DNA of 49,810 bases from CAUTXO01 sp963542625 (GTDB taxonomy: Bacteria > Campylobacterota > Campylobacteria > Campylobacterales > SZUA-545), in contig CAUTXO010000008.1 of NCBI GenBank assembly GCA_963542625.1, positions 1 to 49,810 of the forward strand, read 5' to 3'. The notes beneath the pieces are model-generated. The model worked only from the letters and a program-made list of their open reading frames with translations. It was not told the DNA's origin and did not search any database. Made by a program: the position numbers and the translations under genes. Positions 42,199 to 49,810 of the stretch are shown in pieces. The number at the start of each line of letters is the position of its first letter. The first letter of the stretch is position 1.

Positions 42199-42954
42199 AT
42201 GAACTTCTACACTGCAATCATCGGCGATGAGATCTTAGGCGCACGGGTGGCGGACGCGCATTTTGAGTTCGTCGCGCGAGCGTTAAAAGAAAAAAACCTA
42301 AATCATAAAGCGGCGTTTTTTGCCGGCGATAATTTGCGCGATATAGAAAATATTTTTAAGCTCGTAGCACAGGATAAAAGATCCGTGCTCTTTAGCTTTG
42401 GCGGCATTGGCCCAACGGCTGATGATCTCACGCGCCAAGCCGCTTGCGTTTTTAGCGGCGGGGGTTTAAAAGGGCATAAAAAGGCGCTAGCACTAATCAA
42501 GCAAAGCCTGCGCGCTAGGCTAGACGCAAAAACCGCCGCGCAATACCTAAAAAACGGCGCGGGACTTATGGCGCAACTGCCAAAGGGCGCAAAACTCATA
42601 GAAAATCCTTACAACGGCATACCCGGCTTCCGCATTAAAAAGCGATTTTTCTTTTTTCCAGGCTTTAGCTCTATGGCGCACCCGATGCTAACAAACACGC
42701 TAAATGAGTTTTTCAAACCCCAAGATCCGCTGGCGCAAAGGACCTTTTTGGTTTTTGCTTCAGAGGGCGAGCTAATCCGCCTAATTGAAAAACCGGCAAA
42801 ACATTTAGAGCTATCTTGCCTAGCGACGCTGGATTTTAAAACAACCTTGCGGCTAAGATCCAAAGACAAAGCCGCCTTGCAAAAATGGAGCGACTACATA
42901 CAAAAAGGCTTAGAAAAACGGGGAATAAACTTCGAGACGCGCGATGGATTTTGA
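42199..42954 (+). CDS. CinA/MoaB-type molybdopterin-binding domain protein
   Basis: 251 residues. The N-terminal MoCF-binding fold has AIIGDEILGARVADAHFEF and FSFGGIGPTADDLTRQAA (the GGxGPTxDD motif). The C-terminal part lacks the CinA nicotinamide-deamidase domain, so this is the short, stand-alone form found in Campylobacterota. The function may be ADP-ribose or molybdopterin-related and is unresolved. AAAGG upstream of ATG. Its end overlaps the next gene by 11 nt. Confidence 0.85.
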   Translation: MNFYTAIIGDEILGARVADAHFEFVARALKEKNLNHKAAFFAGDNLRDIENIFKLVAQDKRSVLFSFGGIGPTADDLTRQAACVFSGGGLKGHKKALALIKQSLRARLDAKTAAQYLKNGAGLMAQLPKGAKLIENPYNGIPGFRIKKRFFFFPGFSSMAHPMLTNTLNEFFKPQDPLAQRTFLVFASEGELIRLIEKPAKHLELSCLATLDFKTTLRLRSKDKAALQKWSDYIQKGLEKRGINFETRDGF

Positions 42955-43957
42955 CAAAAAAGCCCGCCATACAGATAGCGCGCACCACTTAATTCTTGGC
43001 GCGGATTTTTTGGCGGTGATAGATAACGCGCAAAACTTGCACTTTCTATCAAGAGATCTTAGCAAGGAGCACACGCAGTATTTTAACGGCGCGGTTAGCC
43101 ACAAATACACGCTAGCAGACGTTTCATCGGCGCTTGGCTCATATCTTTGCCTTTACCTAGAAAACAAAAAAGAAACGTTTTTATGCGCCTATGACCCGCT
43201 TAGCAAAAGCTACGGCGCGCCCGTTAAGCTTGAATTTTGCATTGGCGCAACAGAAGCAAGCGCCTTTAGCTATGACGAAAAAATGCTAGCCACCGGCGGC
43301 GCGAACGGGCATATCGTCATTTACGACACGCAAACGGCAAAACTCTTGCAAAGCTACCCAAAGCAAAACGAATACATCGTTTGCATAGCTTTCTCGCCAA
43401 ACGGCAAATTCCTAGCCTACTCAACCTTTAAAAAGCGGCTTGTCATCACGGATCTTCATCAAGGTTTGCCGCTAAAAGTTACAAGCGCGGACGACGTCAT
43501 TTGCGCAGCTTGCTTTTTAAATGGCGCAAATTTTCTCATCTACGGCACGCGCGAAAACCGCCTGTTTTTATACGACATAGTCAATGCCGGCGTGGTAAAG
43601 GAGCTAGGATCTTGCATCAACTGGCCTATGGCAATTTACGTAGAAAGTGGCGATAGATACGCGCTAATTTCAGACAAAGCCGGCTACGTGCATATCGCCG
43701 ATCTAACAAAAAGCGACGGCAGCCTAGAGCCGCTTTTTAAAGAAGACAAAATCGTTTTGGATATCAAGGCGCGCCGGGATGAGATATTCTTTTTATTTGA
43801 AGATGGCGAGCTTAGAAACTTTGACGCAAAGGCAAGAATAGAAAACATAGTAGCGCTCACGCTTGATGGCGATTTTGCCGCGATGTATGCCAAGATTGCA
43901 AAAAACCCGATGCTTAGATACGCCGCAACAGCACGCGCTAGAGCGCATAGATCTTGA
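42944..43957 (+). pseudogene. WD40-like beta-propeller protein, N-terminal part (frameshifted)
   Basis: Contains propeller blades such as SYDEKMLATGGANGHIVIYDTQT, then VCIAFSPNGKFLAYSTFKKRLVI (described here in short pieces: MLATGGANGHIVIYD and AFSPNGKFLAYST). No signal peptide, so probably cytoplasmic. The frame runs into a spurious tail after KIAKNPMLR. In the +1-shifted frame, DTPQQHALERIDLEYERRL continues naturally, so a 2-bp loss from AGAGATAC to AGATAC near 43918 would explain the break. Starts 11 nt inside the preceding gene. Confidence 0.7.
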
Positions 43958-44759
43958 ATACGAAAGGCGCCTAGATCTTGCGATGAATGAAGTTGCGCTT
44001 GGCAATAAGGAAAAGGCAAAAAAGCTAATGGGCGTAACGCTTACTTGCCCGCTTAACAGGCAAAAATTTGAAGCGCTTTTGCGCCACGCGGACAAGGTCG
44101 TTAGCTTTTGGCAAATGACGCAAAACAAGGACTACGCAAAGGCGTATGATCTAGCCGCCACAAGCGCGTTCTTCCGCAAGCTCCCCTTTTACGCGCAAAT
44201 GCAAAAAAGATACGCCGGGCTTTTTAAAAGCGCGCTTGAAATTATGCTAAAGGAGCGCGGGGCGGTGACAGCGCAAGAAAAGCTAAAGCCCTTTTTAAGG
44301 GTGGCACAAAAATCGCGCGAGATTAAAGCAATGCTTGAAAATCCGGCGCTTTTTAGCGAACTTTTTGCCTTGCAAGAAGCAAAAAATTACGCCGGGCTAG
44401 CGGGGCTTTTTGAAGCGCACAGCACGCTTAGGGCAACGTCTTTTTACGATGAATACAAAGAACTTAGGCAAGAAAAAATCAATGCGTTTTTGGCGCTATT
44501 GGCAAAGGGCGATTACACAAGCGCCGGCGCGGCAATGGCTGAATTAAAAGAAGGCTTTAAAATAAGCGACCCAGCGCTAAAAGACGAGTTCAAATGCCTT
44601 GAAATTGTAGAAAATTTTAACGAAAGCGTGGCGCAAAAGAAGTTTGCCCTTGCGATGGATCTAGCCGCGACGCATACGTTTTTGATTAACGCAAGCGGGC
44701 GCAAAAAGCTTGATGAGCTTGTTTTTCGCGAATGGAGCTGGCGGCAAAATACGCGCTAG
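43863..44759 (+). pseudogene. Same protein, middle helical-repeat part in another frame
   Basis: Meaningful sequence starts near 43919 (DTPQQHALE); what precedes it in this frame (MMAILPRC...) is only the shifted reading of the propeller gene. The rest is alpha-helical, with Ala/Leu/Lys-rich repeats (LGNKEKAKKLM, AKAYDLAATS, FALAMDLAAT), consistent with a solenoid. It ends abnormally in FREWSWRQNTR; restoring one A in GAATGG (GAA ATG GAG) joins it to the next piece. Confidence 0.65.
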
Positions 44760-45100
44760 AGCAAAACTTTAACGCGATGGATACAATGCTTAGACCATTC
44801 CTAAAAAGCCGCTATTCAAGAGCGCGCGCGGCTGGGATCTACAAGATCTTTTACCTAGAGCAAATAAGCACCCTAGCGCACAAAATGGCGCCCGCACATT
44901 GGGAAAATGCCGTTAAAAGCTACCTGCTGCGTTTTGGGCAAGACGGCGCCATTGACGCGCTTTGCAAAAAATACGATAAGGACAAGATCTTGCACGCGTT
45001 TTCAGACCTAAAAACCGGCGGTTTTATGGATTACAAAGCCGTTGCAAACATCGTAACGGGGCGCATTGTGCCGACTGACTACGCAAAAACAAAAGCCTAA
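44732..45100 (+). pseudogene. Same protein, C-terminal helical part
   Basis: MELAAKYALEQNFNAMDTM continues the helical repeats after the second frame break, and ends DYKAVANIVTGRIVPTDYA. ATG at 44732 could in principle be used, but no ribosome site is evident. The three pieces together would make about 700 residues. Confidence 0.6.
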
Positions 45101-45105
45101 AAAAC

Positions 45106-45111
45106 TATAAT
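45106..45111 (+). promoter_or_regulatory. -10 box for tatB-tatC-queA
   Basis: TATAAT 27 bp before the tatB ATG, immediately after the frameshifted gene ends. Confidence 0.55.
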
Positions 45112-45137
45112 GGCAAAATTATTTCACAAGGATCTTA

Positions 45138-45443
45138 ATGCTTGGAATGGGATTTTCTGAGATCTTAATCATCGCCCTTGTAGCCATCATATTCTTAGGG
45201 CCGGATAAACTGCCAGACGCCATCGTAAAAGCCGCAAAGGCGTTTAGAAAGGTTAAAGAAGCCTTTAGCGAAGCCAAAGAAAGCATAGAAACAGAGATAG
45301 ACATTCAAGAGCTCAAAAAAGACGCGGCGCATTATAAAAAGTCGCTTGAAGAGCAGGTGCAAAACATCTCACAAACCACGCAAACAAACGCAAAAGAGAT
45401 TAAAGATCTCTTTGGCGACCTAAAAGACCGGCGCGATGCTTGA
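45138..45443 (+). CDS. tatB: Sec-independent translocase protein TatB
   Basis: Receptor component of the twin-arginine translocase that exports folded, often cofactor-containing proteins such as molybdoenzymes. 101 residues: GFSEILIIALVAIIFLGPDKLPDAI is the N-terminal TM helix, hinge and the start of the amphipathic helix (residues 5-29; Glu8 and Gly-Pro are the TatB marks), followed by a charged helical tail. AAGGATCTTA merges the ribosome binding site with the abundant word in front of ATG. Overlaps tatC by 8 nt. Confidence 0.93.
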   Translation: MLGMGFSEILIIALVAIIFLGPDKLPDAIVKAAKAFRKVKEAFSEAKESIETEIDIQELKKDAAHYKKSLEEQVQNISQTTQTNAKEIKDLFGDLKDRRDA

Positions 45444-46149
45444 AGATCTAAAGCCCCACATAGCCGAGCTAAGATCTAGGCTCATTAAGATAATCGCGGT
45501 TTTCGTCGCGCTTTTTATGCTCTCGTTTTCATTTTGGCAATACCTGCTTGAGTGGGTGAAAATGCCGCTTGTTAAAGCGCTAAAAGACACGTCAAGCATC
45601 ATCGCAAAAACCGTCCCTGAGCAAATGATAACCGCGCTTGTGCTCTCTCTCTTTGGCGCGCTCATTCTAGGCTTGCCGTTTTATTTGTATCAGATCTGGC
45701 GCTTCATTGCGCCCGGGCTTTACGCGAGCGAGAAAAAGATAATCCTGCCCTTTGTGTTTTTTGCCACGCTGATGTTTCTAGCCGGCGCGCTCTTTGGCTA
45801 TTACATCGTTTTCCCGTTTGGCTTTGATTATTTGGTAAATTTTGGCGGGACGTCCATCGTCGCGATGATTTCCATCGGCGAATACGTGAGCTTTTTTACA
45901 AAGCTAATGATTGGCTTTGGCATTAGCTTTGAGCTGCCGGTGGTGTGCTTTTTCCTAGCAAAAATCGGGCTTATTACAGATAAAACTCTCATCGGATTTT
46001 TCAGATACGCGATAATTCTTATTTTTATAGCGGCGGCGATTTTGACCCCGCCTGATGTGTTTTCGCAACTTCTAATGGCGTTGCCACTTGTGTTTTTATA
46101 CGGCGTATCCATTGTGATTGTGCGGTTTGTGAACAAGGCGCAAGAGTGA
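45436..46149 (+). CDS. tatC: Sec-independent translocase protein TatC
   Basis: Six-helix membrane core of the Tat translocase, binding the twin-arginine signal. 237 residues. MLEDLKPHIAELRSRLIK is the cytoplasmic N-terminus with the conserved H-EL-R pattern. IWRFIAPGLYASEKK and the C-terminal LTPPDVFSQLLMALPLVFLYG are family motifs. Same gene order (tatB-tatC-queA) as I recall in C. jejuni. Overlaps queA by 4 nt. Confidence 0.96.
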   Translation: MLEDLKPHIAELRSRLIKIIAVFVALFMLSFSFWQYLLEWVKMPLVKALKDTSSIIAKTVPEQMITALVLSLFGALILGLPFYLYQIWRFIAPGLYASEKKIILPFVFFATLMFLAGALFGYYIVFPFGFDYLVNFGGTSIVAMISIGEYVSFFTKLMIGFGISFELPVVCFFLAKIGLITDKTLIGFFRYAIILIFIAAAILTPPDVFSQLLMALPLVFLYGVSIVIVRFVNKAQE

Positions 46150-47159
46150 AAACAGAGCTTTTTAACTACGAGCTGCCGCCAGATCTCATCGCCTACTACC
46201 CGTTAAAAAACAGGCCGGACGCAAAAATGCTCGTTTTTGAGCGCAAAACGCAAAAAATCACGCACGCGCGCTTTGCGGATCTAAAAAGCTTTTTGCCAAG
46301 CGGGGCGCATATTTTTATAAACAACACAAAAGTAGTCAAGGCAAGGCTTTATGGCAAAAATGAGCGCGGACGAGAGCAAGAAATATTTTTTTTGAAGCCG
46401 TCCGGGCAAAATAGTTTTTTAGTAAATATTCGCGGCAAAATTAGGCCAGGAGACGCGCTAGATCTAAGCGGCGGTGCGCTTTGCCGCGTGCTAAGGCTAA
46501 ATGAAGACGGCACAAGGGAAGTGGAATTTTTGCGCGGCGAAAAACGCTTAGATTACACGGAGCTATTAGAACTGCTAGAGCGCACGGGATCTATCCCCTT
46601 GCCGCCATACATCAAGCGCAAAGAAAAGCAAAGCGACGCGCAAGATTACGAGACGGTTTTTGCCAAGATCCCCGGTAGCGTTGCCGCGCCGACGGCGTCT
46701 TTGCATTTTGACCGCGAAATGTTTGATGAGCTTGCCAAGAGCTTTTCTATACACGAGCTGACGCTAAACATCGGCGCTGGGACGTTTAAGCCAATCACGG
46801 CGGAAAATATCCTAGAGCACAAAATGCACGCGGAAGCTTATGAGATCCCAGACAAAAGCGCGCGCGTCATTAGTGAGCGGGGGAATTACATTCTAGCCAT
46901 CGGCACCACGGCGCTAAGGACGATAGAAACATTTGCCAGAAACGGTGCGGCGCGTGGTGTGTCCGAGCTTTTTTTGCACCCGCAAAACCCACCAATTAGG
47001 GTCAATGCCTTGCTAACGAACTTCCATTTGCCAAAATCCAGCCTAATTGTTTTGGTGGCAAGCCTTGTTGGGGTGCAAACCGTGCTGGATCTCTACCGCC
47101 TTGCAATCAAAGAAAAATACCGCTTTTTCTCCTACGGCGATTGTATGCTTATCTTGTAA
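46146..47159 (+). CDS. queA: S-adenosylmethionine:tRNA ribosyltransferase-isomerase
   Basis: Builds epoxyqueuosine on tRNA anticodons from preQ1 using AdoMet. 337 residues with YELPPDLIAYYPLKNRPDAKML, IFINNTKVVKARLYG, SVAAPTASLHF and the C-terminal NFHLPKSSLIVLVASL and FSYGDCMLI. GTG start inside the tatC end. It is the last gene of the operon and is followed by non-coding DNA and an IS remnant. Confidence 0.96.
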   Translation: MKTELFNYELPPDLIAYYPLKNRPDAKMLVFERKTQKITHARFADLKSFLPSGAHIFINNTKVVKARLYGKNERGREQEIFFLKPSGQNSFLVNIRGKIRPGDALDLSGGALCRVLRLNEDGTREVEFLRGEKRLDYTELLELLERTGSIPLPPYIKRKEKQSDAQDYETVFAKIPGSVAAPTASLHFDREMFDELAKSFSIHELTLNIGAGTFKPITAENILEHKMHAEAYEIPDKSARVISERGNYILAIGTTALRTIETFARNGAARGVSELFLHPQNPPIRVNALLTNFHLPKSSLIVLVASLVGVQTVLDLYRLAIKEKYRFFSYGDCMLIL

Positions 47160-47249
47160 CGCCCCGCGCCGCGCCGCAGATCTAAGCCTACAAACGCCAC
47201 CGCGCACTGTCAGCGCTCAAAGATCTCTTGCATCATACCCCCGTAAAAC

Positions 47250-47541
47250 ATCATAAGTTTTTCAAAGATCTTGAACTTCGAGTTCGTAACTAAGTCAAAA
47301 AAGCAATGTTGTTTCTAAATAAGCGCAATACACACAATAAAAGAATTTTATAAACAAGAGCTTTTAAGCTCGCACAAGAGATTTTCTTTATTAATTGCAA
47401 ACTCCGCGCGAAAAAGGACTTTTTATGCATTACGGAATTGACGTCTCAAAGACGAAGCTTGACGGTACAGTTTCTGAGACTAACGAATATTTTAAAGTTA
47501 GTTTTAATCAGACAGGCTTATTTGCCTTGCTTAGGCGCTAA
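47250..47541 (+). mobile_element. Truncated IS110-family element, 5' part (copy B)
   Basis: A 38-codon frame from ATG 47424, MHYGIDVSKTKLDGTVSET continuing to FALLRR and a stop at 47541, is the N-terminus of an IS110-type DEDD transposase including the first catalytic Asp (GIDVS). AAAGGAC precedes the ATG. The rest of the gene is missing. About 174 bp upstream align with the region upstream of copy A (17627-17774). In IS110 elements this end carries the bridge RNA. Confidence 0.75.
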
Positions 47542-47934
47542 GCCCCCACCCACCAGCGCTAAAAATCTTAGCGCCCGCGCACTAGCAAGGATCTTACCAC
47601 CCCCTACGGGCCACTAAGATCACGAGCGAAGCACGCACAACCGCAAAAGATCTTAACACCACGCGCTCTAATATCCGCGCACTCCCAGCGCGCAAGATCT
47701 AAACCACCGCGCCAAGATCTTAGCCACCCGCGCGCCCGCAAGATCTTAGCACCAGCAGATCTAGCCACGCAAACGCAATCCCCACCCCGCGCGCAACCGC
47801 CGCTTGACAACGCCAAGATCCAAGCCCGCAACTAGCCCACCGCATTTACCGTCATCAAAGATCCCACAACCGCAAAAGATCTAAATCCACCGCGCGCACT
47901 GCCACGCCCGCGCGCACAAGAAACGTAAATGTTC

Positions 47935-47963
47935 TTGACAAAGATTTAGAAAAGATCTATAAT
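47935..47963 (+). promoter_or_regulatory. Consensus sigma-70 promoter of the tRNA cluster
   Basis: TTGACA, 17-bp spacer, TATAAT, 17 bp before tRNA-Pro. The -10 box is fused to the abundant word (AGATCTATAAT). The only promoter in the window with both perfect hexamers. Confidence 0.8.
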
Positions 47964-47979
47964 CCGGCTTTTTGAAGTT

Positions 47980-48057
47980 CGGGATGTAGCGCAGTCTGGT
48001 TAGCGTACTTGGTTTGGGACCAAGTGGCCGGAGGTTCGAATCCTCTCATCCCGACCA
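47980..48057 (+). tRNA. tRNA-Pro (anticodon TGG)
   Basis: 78 nt with CCA. CGGGATG/CATCCCG acceptor, anticodon stem CTTGG/CCAAG with loop TTTGGGA, T-arm GAGGTTCGAATCCTC. First of five co-oriented tRNAs. Confidence 0.97.
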
Positions 48058-48063
48058 TTATAT

Positions 48064-48141
48064 GGTGGGTGTAGCTCAGTTGGTTAGAGCATCGGATTGT
48101 GGTTCCGAGGGTCATGGGTTCGAGCCCCATTATCCACCCCA
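48064..48141 (+). tRNA. tRNA-His (anticodon GTG)
   Basis: 78 nt with CCA, counting the extra G-1 that pairs with C73. GTGGGTG/TATCCAC acceptor with G-U pairs, anticodon stem TCGGA/TCCGA with loop TTGTGGT. Confidence 0.96.
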
Positions 48142-48148
48142 AGCCTAT

Positions 48149-48225
48149 GCGCTCGTAGCTCAATTGGATAGAGCGACAGACTTCGGATCTGTAGGCTAGG
48201 GGTTCGATTCCTCTCGGGCGTACCA
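48149..48225 (+). tRNA. tRNA-Arg (anticodon TCG)
   Basis: 77 nt with CCA. Acceptor GCGCTCG/CGGGCGT, anticodon stem ACAGA/TCTGT with loop CTTCGGA, giving TCG for CGN codons. Confidence 0.95.
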
Positions 48226-48228
48226 TTT

Positions 48229-48305
48229 GACTCCGTAGCTCAGCTGGATAGAGCAACGGCCTTCTAAGCCGTAGGCCACAGGTTCAAATCCTGTCGGGGT
48301 CACCA
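48229..48305 (+). tRNA. tRNA-Arg (anticodon TCT)
   Basis: 77 nt with CCA. Acceptor GACTCCG/CGGGGTC, anticodon stem ACGGC/GCCGT with loop CTTCTAA, giving TCT for AGA/AGG. AGA is part of the AGATCT word. Confidence 0.96.
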
Positions 48306-48313
48306 TTTAAAAT

Positions 48314-48398
48314 GCGGATGTGGTGGAATTGGCAGACACGCTAGACTTAGGATCTAGTGCCTTTCGGTGTGGAGGTTCGAGTCCTCTCATCCGCACCA
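48314..48398 (+). tRNA. tRNA-Leu (anticodon TAG)
   Basis: 85 nt with CCA. Acceptor GCGGATG/CATCCGC as in tRNA-Leu(GAG), anticodon stem CTAGA/TCTAG with loop CTTAGGA, and a long variable arm. Confidence 0.96.
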
Positions 48399-48832
48399 TC
48401 TATTAAGCAGGCGTTTGAGCCAGCAATCAAAACAAGCCTTTCGATTTTTTTAGAATAAGCCAAACCAAGCGAGCGCTTGCCAAGCTAGAACACCAGCTAA
48501 GATCAAAATATTAGTTTAAGATCTAACTAGCTCAAGATCTAGCCACCACCTAAGATCTAAGATCCGCTCGCTAGCCAGCACCACAAAATCTAGCCCTAGC
48601 CAAAGATTTAACCATTCAAAAATCAAGGTAGCCCAAGATCTCTTTGCCGTAAGTCGCCACGCCACCAAGATCTAAGATCTTAAACCCTTGATTGCGCGCA
48701 AGCCTAAGATCCACTCACTCCCGCACTACAGCCACCGCCAAAGATCTTGCGCTCATTAAATCCGCCCGCGCTCGCATTAGGATCTTTAATCTCGAAAGGG
48801 CACAATGCGTAATCTCCAAAACAGGGGCTCAA
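48399..48832. other. Non-coding word-rich DNA after the tRNA cluster
   Basis: Repeated AAGATCTAAGATC-type strings (for example 48538-48570 and 48666-48682); no gene seen. Confidence 0.6.
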
Positions 48833-49086
48833 ATGAAACTTTTACGCTTTTGGTTGGCAGCGCTTCGCGCTTTTAGCTTTTACCGCGCAAGCTCGGCGGA
48901 TAAATTGCACAGAATATAGTGCGGGTAAGGCAAAAGCTTGCGAGCTTAGGTTTGGCTTTAGTTGCTTTAATTTAGGGGTTTTGTATTATAACGGACAAGG
49001 CGTAAGACAAAACAGTAAAACAGCAAAAAATTATTTGGCAAGACTTGTGATTTGGGGATTGGGAAGCTTGCGAAATACAAAACTTT
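48833..49086 (+). pseudogene. Decayed Sel1-repeat (Hcp-like) cysteine-rich secreted protein
   Basis: ATG at 48833 gives a signal-peptide-like start (MKLLRFWLAALRAFSFYRA) that soon hits TAG. In another frame the DNA reads KACELRFGFSCFNLGVLYYN (about 48932-48991) then GQGVRQNSKTAKNYLA, a Sel1-like repeat with the paired Cys of Helicobacter Hcp proteins. Another shift gives FGKTCDLGIGKLAK. At least two frame breaks and loss of the remaining repeats show an inactive remnant. Confidence 0.68.
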
Positions 49087-49810
49087 AAACGAGTAAGGAG
49101 ATTAGTTTGCGCTTGGATCTTTTGGGTTGCGGCGGGCTTGTCTAGGATCTTTGGCGGGGCAAGATCTTTAAGATCTAAACCCCGCTCTAGATCCTGCGCC
49201 ACTTATAGATCCTACGATCTAATCCACGCTCTAAGCCTGCCGCACCGCTAAGTTCTCCAGATCCACTCCCGCTTAGATCCTAGTATTTTAACAGGGCAAG
49301 ATCTTAGCTTCAGATCCCGCCTGTTCTACGCCTAGACCTTTGGAGAATGTTAGTTAAGTCTTGGATCTTAGCAGCGTTTGGATCTTTGGCGATAGGAGCA
49401 GGTAAGATCTTGCCACCACGCTTTAAGATTCAAAATCTACGCCACTGCTAAGATCCTAGATCTTTGGAATTAGCTGGAGCAGGCTAGATCTTGAGATCTT
49501 GCTCTTGCTCCTTAGATCCTAGCCCCCAGATCCTACCACTCAGATCCAAGCTCTTAGATCTTGAGCGAGCACAGATCCAAGAGTTCTCACGCCCTTAAAT
49601 CTAAGATCTTTGGCGCTGGCGTGGAGCGAGCAAGAACCTGCCCTGTAGATCCACCGCTAGCACAGCCTAATCTAAGCTATCAAATCTTAGATCTCTAAGG
49701 GCAAGATCTAGGCTAAGATCTTGCCGCTCTTTGGAGCTTAGATCTTGTATCGGCTCCCTAAAACTTCTTCTTTTTCACATCCTCGACGGTTTGTCTTGCC
49801 ATTTGGCTGA
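49087..49810. other. 724-bp word-saturated DNA with a recurring composite unit
   Basis: Thirteen AGATCT in 49141-49746 plus many AGATCC/GGATCT. A longer phrase, GATCTTTGG - about 8 nt - GGAGCAGG - AGATCTTG, recurs at 49380, 49458 and, degenerate, 49604. The last about 60 bases stay open on the minus strand and may be the 3' end of a gene beyond the window; too short to name. Confidence 0.6.

Larger units (their letters stand above)
47160..47979. other. 820-bp gap: IS110 remnant plus word-rich DNA
   Basis: 47250-47541 is an IS110 remnant (separate entry). 47542-47930 is C/A-rich DNA with many AGATCT words (for example near 47689-47765) and no gene. A strong promoter for the tRNA cluster ends the gap. 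Confidence 0.6.

Noticed and set aside
43880..43960. Programmed -1 frameshift at AAAAAAC in the beta-propeller gene
   Set aside because: A -1 shift leads to the wrong frame; +1 (or -2) is needed, so mutation or sequence error is more likely.
47604..47831. 75-codon minus-strand frame
   Set aside because: Low-complexity Arg/Ala/Cys text from word-rich non-coding DNA, no ribosome site.
47957..48256. 99-codon minus-strand frame across the tRNA cluster
   Set aside because: Runs through three intact tRNA genes; a well known false-gene type.
1..49810. CRISPR array made of AGATCT repeats
   Set aside because: Spacing is irregular, the repeat is only 6 bp and it occurs inside genes; no cas genes seen.
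49741..49810. 3' end of a minus-strand gene at the window edge
   Set aside because: Two minus frames are open for under 25 codons and neither shows a recognisable motif.

Overview
The window is bacterial chromosome from a Campylobacterota organism, most likely Campylobacter or a close relative with GC in the mid-40s by eye. Reasons: the gene order amidase - nitronate monooxygenase-like - tyrS - spoT - rpoZ and the order tatB - tatC - queA both match what I remember of Campylobacter jejuni; the FlgL is very large; the TruD, thiol peroxidase and ChaN lipoprotein are of the types found there; and gene packing is dense, with overlaps of 1-11 nt and many GTG/TTG starts.

Layout. 1-5.7 kb: minus-strand housekeeping operon (peptidoglycan amidase, nitronate monooxygenase family, tyrS, spoT, rpoZ). 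5.8-7.75 kb: tRNA-Leu(GAG) followed by an AT-rich DUF262/DUF1524 (GmrSD-type) gene flanked by an 11-bp direct repeat of the tRNA T-arm, a probable small defence islet. 7.9-11 kb: amino acid:cation symporter and a transglutaminase-like lipoprotein. 11.6-17.4 kb: truD, divergent from pckA-bioD, then a ChaN-type lipoprotein and metY. 17.4-17.8 kb: decayed IS110-family remnant. 17.9-22 kb: GGDEF/EAL protein leading a molybdopterin gene set (moaC, moaE, mobB, moaD). 22.1-30.2 kb: transketolase, then flgL, ftsK and a uracil-DNA glycosylase family gene. 30.3-34.9 kb: tRNA-Leu(CAA), a large inverted repeat, a sugar-nucleotide set (galU, epimerase, DegT aminotransferase), tpx and a small lipoprotein. 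35-41.8 kb: type II secretion / transformation operon (GspL-, M-, N- and C-like, secretin, ATPase, pseudopilin; no GspF seen here). 42.2-47.2 kb: CinA-like gene, a frameshifted beta-propeller gene, tatB-tatC-queA. 47.2-49.8 kb: second IS110 remnant, a five-tRNA cluster (Pro, His, Arg, Arg, Leu) and about 1.4 kb without intact genes.

The dominant unexplained feature is a proliferated 6-bp palindrome, AGATCT, with its one-base variants AGATCC and GGATCT. It saturates intergenic DNA (13 AGATCT in 49141-49746; chance predicts well under one). It has also spread in frame into protein segments under weak constraint: the prepilin leader, the FtsK linker, an extra segment of MoaE and the Gly/Ser linker of a lipoprotein. 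It supplies the stop codon of at least five genes. The DUF262 gene has none. A DNA-uptake or other genome-wide recognition word is the most attractive hypothesis, and a transformation-type secretion operon lies in the same window, but the function is inference.

Other features worth a look are mononucleotide tracts (C10 before the symporter gene, C10 before the GGDEF/EAL gene, G9 inside the epimerase) that could be phase-variable, and two homologous IS110 remnants that share their upstream non-coding end, the place where IS110 elements encode their bridge RNA.
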